Numbered from the stretch's first letter, positions 8,341-16,760 are shown. The stretch: DNA of 64,000 nucleotides from Nioella aestuarii (GCF_050896395.1 NZ_JBPBBA010000004.1:1-64000), one strand, 5' to 3'. Numbers and translations are program-made. Notes: a model not told the origin generated them from the letters alone.

Positions 8341-8412
8341 AGAGCCAAGGACCGGCGGGAAGGGGCAGAGGGCCGCACCGCCAAAGCGCGCGAGACACGG
8401 GAGAGACAGGAT

Positions 8413-9363
8413 ATGGCGAAGGCATTCGCGTCCCAGGGGGACATGTCGGAAAAGAAGATTTCCTTCACGGAAGTGGGCGAGGGGCTTTGGGCCTTCACCG
8501 CTGAGGGCGACCCCAATTCGGGCGTTATCATCGGCGATGAGTCGGTGATGATCGTCGAGGCGCAGGCGACGCCGCGTCTGGCCAACAAGGTCATCGAATG
8601 CGTGCGCAGCGTGACCGACAAGCCGATCAGCCACCTTGTGCTGACCCATTACCACGCGGTGCGCGTGCTCGGGGCGTCGGCCTATGGCGCCGGTCAGATC
8701 ATCATGTCTGACACCGCCCGTTCCATGGTCGTCGAACGCGGGCAGGAGGACTGGGACAGCGAGTTCCAGCGCTTCCCGCGTCTCTTCGAAGGGCATGAAA
8801 GCATTCCGGGCCTGACATGGCCTACCACCACCTTTTCCGACGCGATGACCGTCTATCTGGGCAACCGCCGGGTCGATATCATGCATCTGGGCCGCGCACA
8901 TACGGCAGGCGATGCAGTCATCCACGTGCCCGATCAGAACGTGATGTTCACCGGCGATATCGTCGAATACCACTCTGCCTGCTATTGCGGCGACGGGCAT
9001 TTCGGCGACTGGGGCAATACGCTCGACAATATCGCCTGGTTCGACGTGGACGCGATTGCGCCGGGGCGCGGCGATGCCCTGATCGGCAAGGAAATGGTCA
9101 ATGCGGCCATCGAGAACACCCGCGATTTCGTCGAGTCGACCTACCGCCCGGCGGCCCGTGTCGCGGCGCGCGGCGGCAGCCTGAAAGAGGCCTGGGACGC
9201 TGTACGCGCTGAATGCGACCCCAAGTTCGGGGATTATGCGATCTATGAACACTGCCTGCCCTTCAACGTGGCCCGCGCCTATGACGAAGCGCGCGGCATC
9301 GACACGCCCCGCATCTGGACAGCGCAGCGGGATCTGGAGATGTGGGAGGCCCTGCAAGGGTAG
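8413..9363 (+). CDS. MBL-fold metallo-hydrolase with degenerate metal motif
   Basis: A 316-residue metallo-beta-lactamase-fold protein and first gene of the homogentisate operon. The canonical HxHxDH motif reads HYHAVR at residues 79-84, so the usual Asp and His are replaced by Val and Arg, while the later ligands are retained (H163 in GRAHTAGDA, D182 in MFTGDIVEY). It may bind a single metal or use a changed site. Substrate unknown; position suggests hydrolysis of a thioester or lactone linked to aromatic-acid breakdown (inference). An alternative ATG at 8443 would remove ten residues. The FTGDIVEYHSACYCGDGHFGDW segment shows the fold is otherwise intact. Confidence 0.8.
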   Translation: MAKAFASQGDMSEKKISFTEVGEGLWAFTAEGDPNSGVIIGDESVMIVEAQATPRLANKVIECVRSVTDKPISHLVLTHYHAVRVLGASAYGAGQIIMSDTARSMVVERGQEDWDSEFQRFPRLFEGHESIPGLTWPTTTFSDAMTVYLGNRRVDIMHLGRAHTAGDAVIHVPDQNVMFTGDIVEYHSACYCGDGHFGDWGNTLDNIAWFDVDAIAPGRGDALIGKEMVNAAIENTRDFVESTYRPAARVAARGGSLKEAWDAVRAECDPKFGDYAIYEHCLPFNVARAYDEARGIDTPRIWTAQRDLEMWEALQG

Positions 9364-9371
9364 GTTGGGCG

Positions 9372-9887
9372 ATGCGTGATCCGTTTCTGACGATGGCTCT
9401 GAACAATGCCTGGGCGAACGCAACGCTCTACGGCGCAATTGCGGACATGTCAGAGGAGGCATTCGCCGCGCCGCGTCCGGGGTTCTTTCCGTCGCTGAAG
9501 GCCACTTTGAACCATATCTACGAGGTCGATCTCTACTACGTGGATGCGCTGGAGGCCGGCGGACGTGGCCGGGCGGTCTTTGACAGGAGGGACATCGGAT
9601 CGGTGGCGGAATTGGCCAAGGCGCAGGCCGATGTGGACATGCGGTTGGCGTCCTTCTGCAAGGGGCTGACGCCTGCGATGCTGGACGAGGACCGCGTGAC
9701 CGAGCGGCGTGAAGGCCCGGTAACGGAAACCATAGGTGCGTTGCTGCTCCACCTGTTCCAGCATCAGGTTCATCACCGGGGGCAGGCCCATACGATGGTG
9801 CATGACGCGGGGATCGCGCCGCCGCAGTTGGACGATTTCCATCTTGAATTCGGCCGCGTGCCTAGCGCCGCCGCATATTGGACATGA
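9372..9887 (+). CDS. DinB/YfiT-like four-helix protein
   Basis: A 171-residue DinB-superfamily protein. Histidines that could form the metal site are visible in LNHIYEVDLYY near residue 50 and in HLFQHQVHHRGQ near 130; the last motif is the family hallmark. ATG at 9372 gives the normal family length and starts right after the MBL gene. Relatives include thiol-dependent (bacillithiol, mycothiol, glutathione) transferases and maleylpyruvate isomerases, so a thiol-dependent isomerase or transferase role in the pathway is possible, but a dedicated isomerase (maiA) is also present. Exact role unknown. Confidence 0.8.
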   Translation: MRDPFLTMALNNAWANATLYGAIADMSEEAFAAPRPGFFPSLKATLNHIYEVDLYYVDALEAGGRGRAVFDRRDIGSVAELAKAQADVDMRLASFCKGLTPAMLDEDRVTERREGPVTETIGALLLHLFQHQVHHRGQAHTMVHDAGIAPPQLDDFHLEFGRVPSAAAYWT

Positions 9888-9909
9888 TCCTCGCGGAGGA
9901 GGGGGAGAA

Positions 9910-11526
9910 ATGAACCAGATGAATGACAAGAAGATCTTCGAGGTGCCGCTCTACGCCTATCAGCGGTCCCCGGATCAGGATGCTGAAGCGCCCGTTCGCC
10001 GCAAGGTGGTGGTGATCGGGGCTGGTCCTATCGGGCTTGGTGCAGCCATCGACCTTGCACAGCAGGGGGTGGAGGTCATCGTTCTGGACGACAATGACAA
10101 GGTCAGCTTCGGCAGCCGCGCGATATGTTTCGCCAAGCGGCCGCTGGAAATTCTCGACCGCCTCGGGTGCGGTCATGAGATGGTGGCAAAGGGCGTTGAG
10201 TGGCAGCTTGGAAAGGTATTCTTCGACGAGCGGCAGGTTTATGAATTCAACCTGCTGCCTGAAAAGGGCCACGAGTTTCCGGCCTTCATCAACCTGCAAC
10301 AGTATTACTTCGAAGAGTACATGGTGAACCGGGTGCGGGCCTTGCAGGCAGAGGGCGCACCGATCGAGATCCGGGGCCGCAACAAGGTGCTGCGCGTGAC
10401 GGACACGGGCGACCATGTTAGCCTGCTGATCGACACGCCCGAGGGGGAATACAAGCTGGAGGCCGACTGGCTGATCGCCTGTGACGGAGCAGCTTCGCCC
10501 ACCCGCGCCATGATGGGGCTCGACTTCGTGGGCCGTGTGTTTGAGGACAACTTCCTGATTGCTGACGTGATCATGGAGGCCGATTTCCCGACCGAACGCT
10601 GGTTCTGGTTCGACCCGCCCTTCAACCGGGGGCAGTCGGCGCTTTTGCACAAGCAGCCCGACGGGGTCTGGCGCATCGATCTGCAACTGGGCTGGGACAT
10701 CGACAAGGAAGAGGAAAAGAAGCCGGAAAATGTCATTCCGCGATTGAAGACCATGCTTGGCGAGGACGTGAAGTTCGATCTGGAATGGGTCTCGATCTAC
10801 ACGTTCCAGTGCCGCCGGATGGAAAAGTTCCGCCACAATCGGGTGATCTTCGCGGGGGATTCCGCACATCAGGTTTCCCCCTTCGGCGCACGAGGCGCGA
10901 ATTCCGGGCTTCAGGATACCGACAACCTAGGCTGGAAGCTGAAGCTGGTGATGGACGGCATCGCGCCTGAAAGCCTGCTGGACAGCTACGACATTGAACG
11001 CATTCACGGGGCGGAAGAGAATATCCTTAACTCCTCCCGATCGACCGACTTCATCACGCCGAAATCCGAGATGAGCCGGGTGCTGCGCGACGCGGTGCTG
11101 GACCTGTCCGAGCATTATGCCTTTGCCCGGCCCTTGGTGAATTCCGGTCGGCTCAGCGTGCCCTGCACCTATGATGGCTCGCCGCTCAACACGCCCGACG
11201 CGCTGCCCGGCGGCCCGGCGCGGTCTCGCCCCGGCAGCCCTTGCGCGGATGCGCCGCTTGGCGATGGCTACCTGCTGTCGAAACTGGGGGATCAGTTCAC
11301 GCTGCTGACGATCGGCGCTGACGCACCCGCGACGCTGGAGGCCGAGGGCCTGACGCTGACCCGTCTGGCGTTGGAGGCGACCTCCGACATCACCGAACGG
11401 TATCTGGGTGAGGCGGCCAGCGCCGTCTATCTCATCCGTCCCGACCAGCACGTCGCGGCACGCTGGCCCGCCTATGACGCCGCCGCCGTCAAAGCCGCGC
11501 TCAAACGCGCCATCGGCAAGGAGTAA
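9910..11526 (+). CDS. FAD-dependent aromatic monooxygenase (MhaA-like candidate)
   Basis: A 538-residue flavoprotein hydroxylase of the PHBH/MhpA group. The FAD-binding GAGPIG lies at 37-42 (VVVIGAGPIGLGAA), the DG motif at 192-193 (IACDGAASPTR) and the GD motif at 316-317 (FAGDSAHQVSPFGARGANSG). The C-terminal part has the thioredoxin-like extension of phenol-hydroxylase relatives. ATG at 9910 follows a GGAGG-rich ribosome site. Neighbours DUF2783 and hmgA suggest it makes homogentisate from a hydroxyphenylacetate; the 3-hydroxyphenylacetate 6-hydroxylase of pseudomonads is likewise a flavoprotein with a small coupling protein. Substrate assignment is inference. Confidence 0.85.
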   Translation: MNQMNDKKIFEVPLYAYQRSPDQDAEAPVRRKVVVIGAGPIGLGAAIDLAQQGVEVIVLDDNDKVSFGSRAICFAKRPLEILDRLGCGHEMVAKGVEWQLGKVFFDERQVYEFNLLPEKGHEFPAFINLQQYYFEEYMVNRVRALQAEGAPIEIRGRNKVLRVTDTGDHVSLLIDTPEGEYKLEADWLIACDGAASPTRAMMGLDFVGRVFEDNFLIADVIMEADFPTERWFWFDPPFNRGQSALLHKQPDGVWRIDLQLGWDIDKEEEKKPENVIPRLKTMLGEDVKFDLEWVSIYTFQCRRMEKFRHNRVIFAGDSAHQVSPFGARGANSGLQDTDNLGWKLKLVMDGIAPESLLDSYDIERIHGAEENILNSSRSTDFITPKSEMSRVLRDAVLDLSEHYAFARPLVNSGRLSVPCTYDGSPLNTPDALPGGPARSRPGSPCADAPLGDGYLLSKLGDQFTLLTIGADAPATLEAEGLTLTRLALEATSDITERYLGEAASAVYLIRPDQHVAARWPAYDAAAVKAALKRAIGKE

Positions 11527-11531
11527 GCCCC

Positions 11532-11738
11532 ATGTCCGACCTCATTCTGACCCCGAACATCCCCGGCGCGGATGATTTCTACGCCGAGCTTCTGGCCACC
11601 CATGAGGGCCTGACCAAGGCGGAAAGCGACGCGCTCAACGCCCGGCTGGTGCTGGTGCTGGCCAATCAAATCGGCGACCGGAAGGTGCTGTCGCAAGCCC
11701 TTGGCGCCGCCGCCCTCAAACAGGAGGATGCCGCATGA
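11532..11738 (+). CDS. DUF2783 small protein (candidate coupling subunit)
   Basis: A 68-residue helical protein starting MSDLILTPNIPGADDFYAELLATHEGLT, DUF2783 family. It begins 5 nt after the monooxygenase stop and its own stop overlaps the start of the VOC gene (ATGA). Size, placement and helical character resemble the small coupling protein of two-component 3-hydroxyphenylacetate hydroxylase, so a stabilising or uncoupling-control partner of the flavoprotein is proposed. No catalytic residues are evident. Confidence 0.8.
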   Translation: MSDLILTPNIPGADDFYAELLATHEGLTKAESDALNARLVLVLANQIGDRKVLSQALGAAALKQEDAA

Positions 11739-12277
11739 AAATTGAGAAGATTCACCACGTCGCCTATCGCTGCAAAGACGCGAAGGAAACCGTGGAATGG
11801 TACGGCAAGATGCTGAACATGGATTTCATCCTTGCCATCGCAGAGGACCACGTGCCTTCGACCCACGAGCCTGATCCCTACATGCACCTTTTCCTCGATG
11901 CGGGCGACGGCAACGTCCTGGCCTTCTTCGAACTGCCGACCAAGCCGGAAATGGGCCGCGATCCGAACACGCCCATCTGGGTGCAGCATATCGCCTTCAA
12001 GGTGAAGGACCGGGATGAGCTTATTGCCTTCAAGGAGCACTTGGAGGCCAATGGCGTCGAGGTTCTTGGCGTCACAGACCATTCCATCTTCCATTCGATC
12101 TATTTCTTCGATCCCAACGGCCACCGGATCGAGCTGGCCTGCCCGGACCCGGAAGAAGAGGCGCTGCTGAAGCGCATGGACGAAGTGAAATGGGACATGC
12201 TGGAAGAATGGTCGCGGACCAAGAAGGCCCCGCAGCACGCCGCATGGCTTCATGCCAAGGAACTGAACAAGGCTTGA
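11735..12277 (+). CDS. VOC family protein (glyoxalase/extradiol dioxygenase fold)
   Basis: A 180-residue vicinal-oxygen-chelate protein. Two beta-alpha-beta-beta-beta modules are visible, with likely metal ligands in IHHVAYRC (His 7/8), VQHIAFKV and the terminal HRIELACP glutamate. A charged C-terminal helix (EEWSRTKKAPQHAAWLHAKEL) extends beyond the fold. It overlaps DUF2783 by four bases and precedes hmgA by 65 bases. It could be a ring-cleavage dioxygenase, a 4-hydroxyphenylpyruvate-type enzyme fragment or an isomerase. It is too short for HppD itself, and the substrate is not known. Confidence 0.8.
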   Translation: MKIEKIHHVAYRCKDAKETVEWYGKMLNMDFILAIAEDHVPSTHEPDPYMHLFLDAGDGNVLAFFELPTKPEMGRDPNTPIWVQHIAFKVKDRDELIAFKEHLEANGVEVLGVTDHSIFHSIYFFDPNGHRIELACPDPEEEALLKRMDEVKWDMLEEWSRTKKAPQHAAWLHAKELNKA

Positions 12278-12342
12278 GACATCAGGGCCGGGGCAGGGGG
12301 GAGAGGACCTGTCCCGGTTATTGACCCGAGAGGAAACGCGCG

Positions 12343-13701
12343 ATGACTACTCATGATCTGCCCAAGGGCATGGTAACGGCGGCGACTCGTCCCAACGAGC
12401 TGCAATACATGCCGGGCTTTGGCAACGATTTCGAAACGGAAGCCCTGCCCGGTGCCCTGCCCCAGGGCATGAACAGCCCGCAGAAATGCAATTACGGCCT
12501 TTATGGTGAGCAGCTGTCAGGCACGGCCTTCACCGCCCCCAGCCATCAGAACGAGCGCACATGGTGCTACCGCATCCGGCCCTCGGTGAAGCATTCGCAC
12601 CGCTACACCAAGATCGACCTGCCTTATTGGAAATCGGCCCCGCATGTGGACCCGGACGTGATTTCTTTGGGCCAGTACCGGTGGGATCCGGTGCCCCATT
12701 CGGACGAAGGGCTGACCTGGCTGACGGGTATGCGGACGATGACAACGGCGGGTGATGTGAACACCCAGGTGGGCATGGCCTCGCATATCTATCTCGTGAC
12801 AGAGTCCATGCAGGACGCCTATTTCTACTCCGCCGACAGCGAACTTCTGGTGGTGCCCCAGGAAGGGCGGCTGCGGTTCTGCACCGAACTTGGTGTGATC
12901 GACCTGGAGCCCAAGGAAATCGCCATTCTGCCGCGCGGTCTGGTCTATCGCGTGGAGGTTCTGGAAGGTCCGGCACGCGGTTTCGTCTGCGAAAACTACG
13001 GACAGAAATTCGATCTGCCGGGGCGTGGGCCGATCGGGGCCAACTGCATGGCCAACCGCCGCGATTTCAAGACGCCTGTCGCTGCATATGAGGACCGCGA
13101 GGTTCCCTCGACCCTGACGATCAAGTGGTGTGGCCAGTTCCACGAGACCAAGATCGGACACAGCCCGCTGGACGTGGTGGCCTGGCATGGCAATTATGCG
13201 CCGGTCAAATACGATCTGCGGACCTATTGCCCGGTCGGCGCGATCCTGTTCGATCACCCCGATCCGTCGATCTTCACCGTGCTGACCGCGCCCTCTGGCG
13301 TTGAAGGCACCGCCAATATCGACTTCGTCCTGTTCCGCGAACGTTGGATGGTTGCCGAGAACACCTTCCGCCCGCCCTGGTACCACAAGAACGTGATGAG
13401 CGAGCTTATGGGTAATATCTACGGCCAGTATGACGCCAAACCGCAAGGCTTTGTCCCCGGCGGAATGAGCCTGCATAATATGATGCTGCCGCATGGGCCG
13501 GACAAAAGCGCCTTCGAAGGCGCTTCCAACGCCGAGCTGAAGGCCGAGAAGCTGGACAACACCATGAGCTTCATGTTTGAAACCCGTTTCCCGCAGCATC
13601 TCACGGCATTTGCCGCCAAGGAGGCACCGCTTCAGGACGATTATATCGATTGCTGGGAGAGCCTGGAAAAGAAATTCGACGGCACACCGGGTGTGAAGTA
13701 G
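12343..13701 (+). CDS. hmgA: Homogentisate 1,2-dioxygenase
   Basis: Fe(II) dioxygenase that opens the ring of homogentisate to 4-maleylacetoacetate. The 452-residue protein matches the family throughout: YMPGFGNDFETEALPGALP near the N-terminus, the iron site PPWYHKNVMSELMG (His and Glu ligands) and LHNMMLPHGPDKSAFEGAS (His ligand) in the C-terminal third. Length fits bacterial HmgA (430-450). ATG at 12343 follows GAGAGGAAACGCGCG. The downstream gap to maiA contains two perfect palindromes. Confidence 0.97.
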   Translation: MTTHDLPKGMVTAATRPNELQYMPGFGNDFETEALPGALPQGMNSPQKCNYGLYGEQLSGTAFTAPSHQNERTWCYRIRPSVKHSHRYTKIDLPYWKSAPHVDPDVISLGQYRWDPVPHSDEGLTWLTGMRTMTTAGDVNTQVGMASHIYLVTESMQDAYFYSADSELLVVPQEGRLRFCTELGVIDLEPKEIAILPRGLVYRVEVLEGPARGFVCENYGQKFDLPGRGPIGANCMANRRDFKTPVAAYEDREVPSTLTIKWCGQFHETKIGHSPLDVVAWHGNYAPVKYDLRTYCPVGAILFDHPDPSIFTVLTAPSGVEGTANIDFVLFRERWMVAENTFRPPWYHKNVMSELMGNIYGQYDAKPQGFVPGGMSLHNMMLPHGPDKSAFEGASNAELKAEKLDNTMSFMFETRFPQHLTAFAAKEAPLQDDYIDCWESLEKKFDGTPGVK

Positions 13702-13708
13702 GGTGGAA

Positions 13709-13752
13709 AAGAATTTTCGAAAATTCTTGTCAAATTTCTTCGAAGAAATTTG
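13709..13752. repeat. Two adjacent perfect AT-rich palindromes
   Basis: Between hmgA and maiA lie AAGAATTTTCGAAAATTCTT (13709-13728, perfect 20-bp palindrome) and a perfect 22-bp palindrome at 13731-13752 with arms CAAATTTCTTC/GAAGAAATTTG. They are two bases apart and related in sequence (AATTT and TTCGAA cores). They are strikingly AT-rich for this genome. No T-run follows, so an mRNA hairpin or processing site within the operon, or a protein-binding site, fits better than a classical terminator. Confidence 0.7.
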
Positions 13753-13764
13753 CGCGGGGTCGTG

Positions 13765-14397
13765 ATGAAGCTCTACACCTACTGGCGCTCCAGCTGTTCC
13801 TATCGGGTGCGTATTGCGCTTGGCCTGAAGGGTCTGGCGTGGGAGAGCATCCCGGTACATCTGGTGAAGGGCGAACAGCACAAACCGGGCTATCTGGCGC
13901 ATAATCCGTCGGGCTTCGTTCCCACGCTGGTGCTGGAAGACGGAACGGAACTGGTGCAGTCTTTGGCCATTCTCGACTATCTCGAAACCGTCTATCCCGA
14001 CCCGGCACTACTGCCCTCCGATCCGCTGGCCCGAGCAAGGGTGCTGGCAGCCTCTCATGTGATTGCCATGGACACGCAGCCGGTGACAAATGTGGGCGTG
14101 GTGGGTTACTTGAAATCCGCCTATGGCGCGGACACACAGGGCGGCATCGACTGGATGGTGCATTTCATGGAGCGGAACTTTGCGGCTTTTGACAAGCTGA
14201 TCGCGCCTGCCGGTCGGTTCTGCTTCGGTGACAGCCCCACCTGGGCCGATATCTGCCTGATCCCTCAGCTCTACAATGCCCATAGATGGGGGGTGGATCT
14301 GTCCCGCTTTCCCCGCTTAACCGAGATCGAGCGCGCCGCTCTTGCCCTTCCGGCCTTTGACGCGGCGCGCCCTGAAACCCAACCTGACGCCGAATAG
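13765..14397 (+). CDS. maiA: Maleylacetoacetate isomerase (zeta-class GST)
   Basis: Glutathione-dependent isomerase converting 4-maleylacetoacetate to 4-fumarylacetoacetate. The 210-residue protein has the zeta-GST active-site motif SSCSYRVRIAL at residues 9-19, the glutathione-site sequence NPSGFVPTL with QSLAILDYLE, and a helical C-terminal domain. ATG at 13765 (MKLYTYWRSS) is chosen over an in-frame GTG-containing extension from 13750, which would include part of the upstream palindrome. fahA follows after 8 bases. Confidence 0.93.
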   Translation: MKLYTYWRSSCSYRVRIALGLKGLAWESIPVHLVKGEQHKPGYLAHNPSGFVPTLVLEDGTELVQSLAILDYLETVYPDPALLPSDPLARARVLAASHVIAMDTQPVTNVGVVGYLKSAYGADTQGGIDWMVHFMERNFAAFDKLIAPAGRFCFGDSPTWADICLIPQLYNAHRWGVDLSRFPRLTEIERAALALPAFDAARPETQPDAE

Positions 14398-14405
14398 AGG
14401 ACCGC

Positions 14406-15665
14406 ATGACCGGACTACGCCAAAGCTGGGTCGAAAGTGCCAATGACCCTGAAACCGATTTTCCGCTGAACAACCTGCCTTACGGGGTCTTCTCGACCGA
14501 CGGAAAAGGACCGCGCTGCGGTGTCGCCATTGGGGACATGATCCTCGACGTGGCGGGTCTGGAGGCCGAGGGCATTTTGTCGGCAGGCGATCCCCCGGTC
14601 TTTTCCGAGCCGTCCTGGAACGCCTTCATGGAGCTTGGGCCCGAAGGGTGGGCCGGGTTCCGCGGGGCGCTGACGGCGTTGCTGGCAGAGGGATCCAGCC
14701 TGCGCAAACGGGTGGAGCCGTTTCTTGTGCCGATGGAAGATGCCCGGATGCACATGCCCATGGCGGTCGCGGAATATACCGATTTCTATGCGGGTAAGAA
14801 CCACGCGATGAATATCGGCATTATCCTGCGCGGGCCAGAGAACGCATTGCCGCCGAACTGGCTGCATATCCCGATTGGCTACAATGGCCGGGCGTCTTCC
14901 GTGGTTGTCTCGGGCACTGATGTGCGCCGCCCCTGGGGGCAGTTGAAGGGCCCGGATATGGAGGCGCCGGTCTTTGCCCCGTGCAAACGCTTCGATCTGG
15001 AACTGGAGATGGGGGCCATTGTGGGTGTTCCATCGAATGGTCCAGTGACCGTGCAGGAGGCCGACGACATGATCTTCGGCTACGTCTTGCTGAATGACTG
15101 GTCAGCGCGTGACATTCAGGGCTGGGAATATCAACCGCTCGGGCCGTTCCAGGCAAAGGCGACGGCCACGTCGATCTCGCCGTGGATCGTGACCAAAGCG
15201 GCGCTGGAGCCCTTCCGCGCCTCGACGCCAGAACGCGAAAAAGAGCTGCTGCCGCATCTCGTAGAACCCGGGCCGATGATCTACGATATCGATCTGATGG
15301 TGACGTTGGCGCCTGAGGGTAAGACGCCGACTGTCATTGCCGAGACCAACTACAACCGGATGTACTATTCCGCCGCCCAGCAACTGGCTCATCACACCAC
15401 GTCGGGCTGTCCGATGAGGGTGGGAGACCTCTTGGGGTCCGGGACGATCTCGGGGCCAGTGAAATCCGAACGCGGCTCGCTGATGGAGCTGAGCTGGGCC
15501 GGCAAGGAGCCTTTGGAGCTGGATTCCGGCGAGACGCGGTCCTTTTTGGAAGACGGCGACACGCTGACATTGTTGGGGGCAGCAAAAGGAAACGGGTATC
15601 GCATCGGCTTCGGGGCCTGTTCAGGCACGGTTCTTCCGGCGCTAGACGACCCATACGCGCGGTAA
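14406..15665 (+). CDS. fahA: Fumarylacetoacetase
   Basis: Hydrolyses fumarylacetoacetate to fumarate and acetoacetate, the last step of tyrosine/homogentisate breakdown. The 419-residue protein has the N-terminal FAH domain and the catalytic domain with EYTDFYAGKNHAMNIG, PIGYNGRASSVVVSGT, FDLELEMGAIVG and NDWSARDIQGWEYQPLGPF, which hold the metal-binding Asp/Glu residues. Length matches the family (about 420). Last gene of the operon; a strong stem-loop with a T-run follows 36 bases later. Confidence 0.96.
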   Translation: MTGLRQSWVESANDPETDFPLNNLPYGVFSTDGKGPRCGVAIGDMILDVAGLEAEGILSAGDPPVFSEPSWNAFMELGPEGWAGFRGALTALLAEGSSLRKRVEPFLVPMEDARMHMPMAVAEYTDFYAGKNHAMNIGIILRGPENALPPNWLHIPIGYNGRASSVVVSGTDVRRPWGQLKGPDMEAPVFAPCKRFDLELEMGAIVGVPSNGPVTVQEADDMIFGYVLLNDWSARDIQGWEYQPLGPFQAKATATSISPWIVTKAALEPFRASTPEREKELLPHLVEPGPMIYDIDLMVTLAPEGKTPTVIAETNYNRMYYSAAQQLAHHTTSGCPMRVGDLLGSGTISGPVKSERGSLMELSWAGKEPLELDSGETRSFLEDGDTLTLLGAAKGNGYRIGFGACSGTVLPALDDPYAR

Positions 15666-15670
15666 GCAAG

Positions 15671-15721
15671 GTATTTCGCCGTGGCTTCGCCACGTCGACC
15701 GGCGCGGCCCTGACGGGCCGC
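15671..15721. repeat. Dispersed intergenic repeat, copy B
   Basis: A 51-bp block starting GTATTTCGCCGTGGCTTCGC that recurs at 27710-27760 with about two mismatches. It contains a small CGTGG/CCACG hairpin and half of a longer stem. It lies directly behind fahA and runs into the terminator stem. Confidence 0.8.
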
Positions 15722-15728
15722 GCCTTTT
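15701..15728 (+). terminator. Rho-independent terminator of the homogentisate operon
   Basis: Perfect 10-bp stem GGCGCGGCCC (15701-15710) and GGGCCGCGCC (15715-15724) with a TGAC loop, followed by TTTTG. It is part of the dispersed repeat and ends the fahA transcript. Confidence 0.8.
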
Positions 15729-15789
15729 GTCTGGGGCGCTGCCCCGCTGCCGTTCTGGCCCCCCGTGGAATGTCCACAAAGCGCATCGG

Positions 15790-16647
15790 TCAGGTGACGC
15801 GATCTCGCAGGGCGCTTAGTACCGGGGGCACGTCCCGGGCGGTGTATTTGGCTTCTCTGACCAGCCAATCGAAATGGCGCGTCACGGCGCGCACCCGGTC
15901 GCGGTCTCGGAAGGCGACGTAATAACGGCCCAGATAGATCGCGGCGAGCTTTGGGCCGAAAATGGTGATCGGGGCAGAATAGACGCGAGCGGCATCATAC
16001 AGGAACAGTCGCAGTGTCGGGTACAGCTGATCATGAACGGACAGGATCCAGTCGAGCTGCTCTCGCCGTTCCTCTGCGGGGAGTCCGGCGTAGTAGCCCG
16101 TTCCTTCTGCAAAACTGCGGATTTCGTGAAGTGGCAGGGCGATCTCATAATCACTCTCTGACGCGCGCATCCAATCCAACCGTGCCTCTGACGCTGCAAT
16201 GGCCTGGCCTGGGCTGCGGTTCATCGTGGCGGCATATTCCCATTCCATCAACGCGCGGGTCTTGAGCATGTCGGGCAGGGACGCGGGGACATGGCGGATC
16301 TTGTAACCGGCGGCCTCCTGATGCCAGGCGAAGATCTGGTCATCGGCGGAAGTGGCGCGTTCGGCCTGGGTCAGACTGGCAGTCAGCAGATCTGGCGTTG
16401 TTTCGGGGCGGTCCGTAAGGCCCAGAAGCCAGTCGGTGGAGACGGACAGGGCCTCAGCCGCAGCAGCAACCAGATGCCCCCCCGGCATCCGCGCATCACC
16501 ATCGGCCAAAAGCTGCGTGACGGTCGAGCGGTCAACACCCGTTGCCCGCGCCAGCGCCGCGCGGCTGGTGCCGGTATGGGCCATCGCCTGTGCAAGACGG
16601 TCGCGGAACAGGGCAGCACGGCTAAACTTGTTGATCATTGTGTGCAT
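15790..16647 (-). CDS. XRE-family regulator with C-terminal sensor domain
   Basis: A 285-residue protein with an N-terminal lambda-repressor-type helix-turn-helix at about residues 13-75 (FRDRLAQAMAHTGTSRAALARATGVDRSTVTQLL), followed by a roughly 190-residue C-terminal region with no recognised domain. That region is rich in aromatic residues and has a conserved-looking centre (MEWEYAATMNRSPGQAIAASEARLDWMRASE). The start at 16647 places the ATG about seven bases after a TATAAT box, so the mRNA is probably leaderless. Regulon unknown. It is convergent with the homogentisate operon and divergent from the desaturase. Confidence 0.8.
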   Translation of the reverse strand: MHTMINKFSRAALFRDRLAQAMAHTGTSRAALARATGVDRSTVTQLLADGDARMPGGHLVAAAAEALSVSTDWLLGLTDRPETTPDLLTASLTQAERATSADDQIFAWHQEAAGYKIRHVPASLPDMLKTRALMEWEYAATMNRSPGQAIAASEARLDWMRASESDYEIALPLHEIRSFAEGTGYYAGLPAEERREQLDWILSVHDQLYPTLRLFLYDAARVYSAPITIFGPKLAAIYLGRYYVAFRDRDRVRAVTRHFDWLVREAKYTARDVPPVLSALRDRVT

Positions 16648-16653
16648 TGTTTA

Positions 16654-16662
16654 ATTATATCA
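16654..16662 (-). promoter_or_regulatory. Extended -10 promoter, probably giving a leaderless mRNA
   Basis: On the minus strand TGATATAAT forms a consensus extended -10, with the TATAAT at 16659-16654. The expected transcription start, six or seven bases later, falls at the first base of the regulator's ATG (16647). No ribosome-binding site lies in between. Confidence 0.6.
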
Positions 16663-16760
16663 CCAATGTTGATTTATTGTGGATAATTCCCCGACTGCCC
16701 TGAAAAAACAAGCCCTGATAAGAGGTTGAACAAGGCACCGAAAGAGTGAAGGGGACAAAG

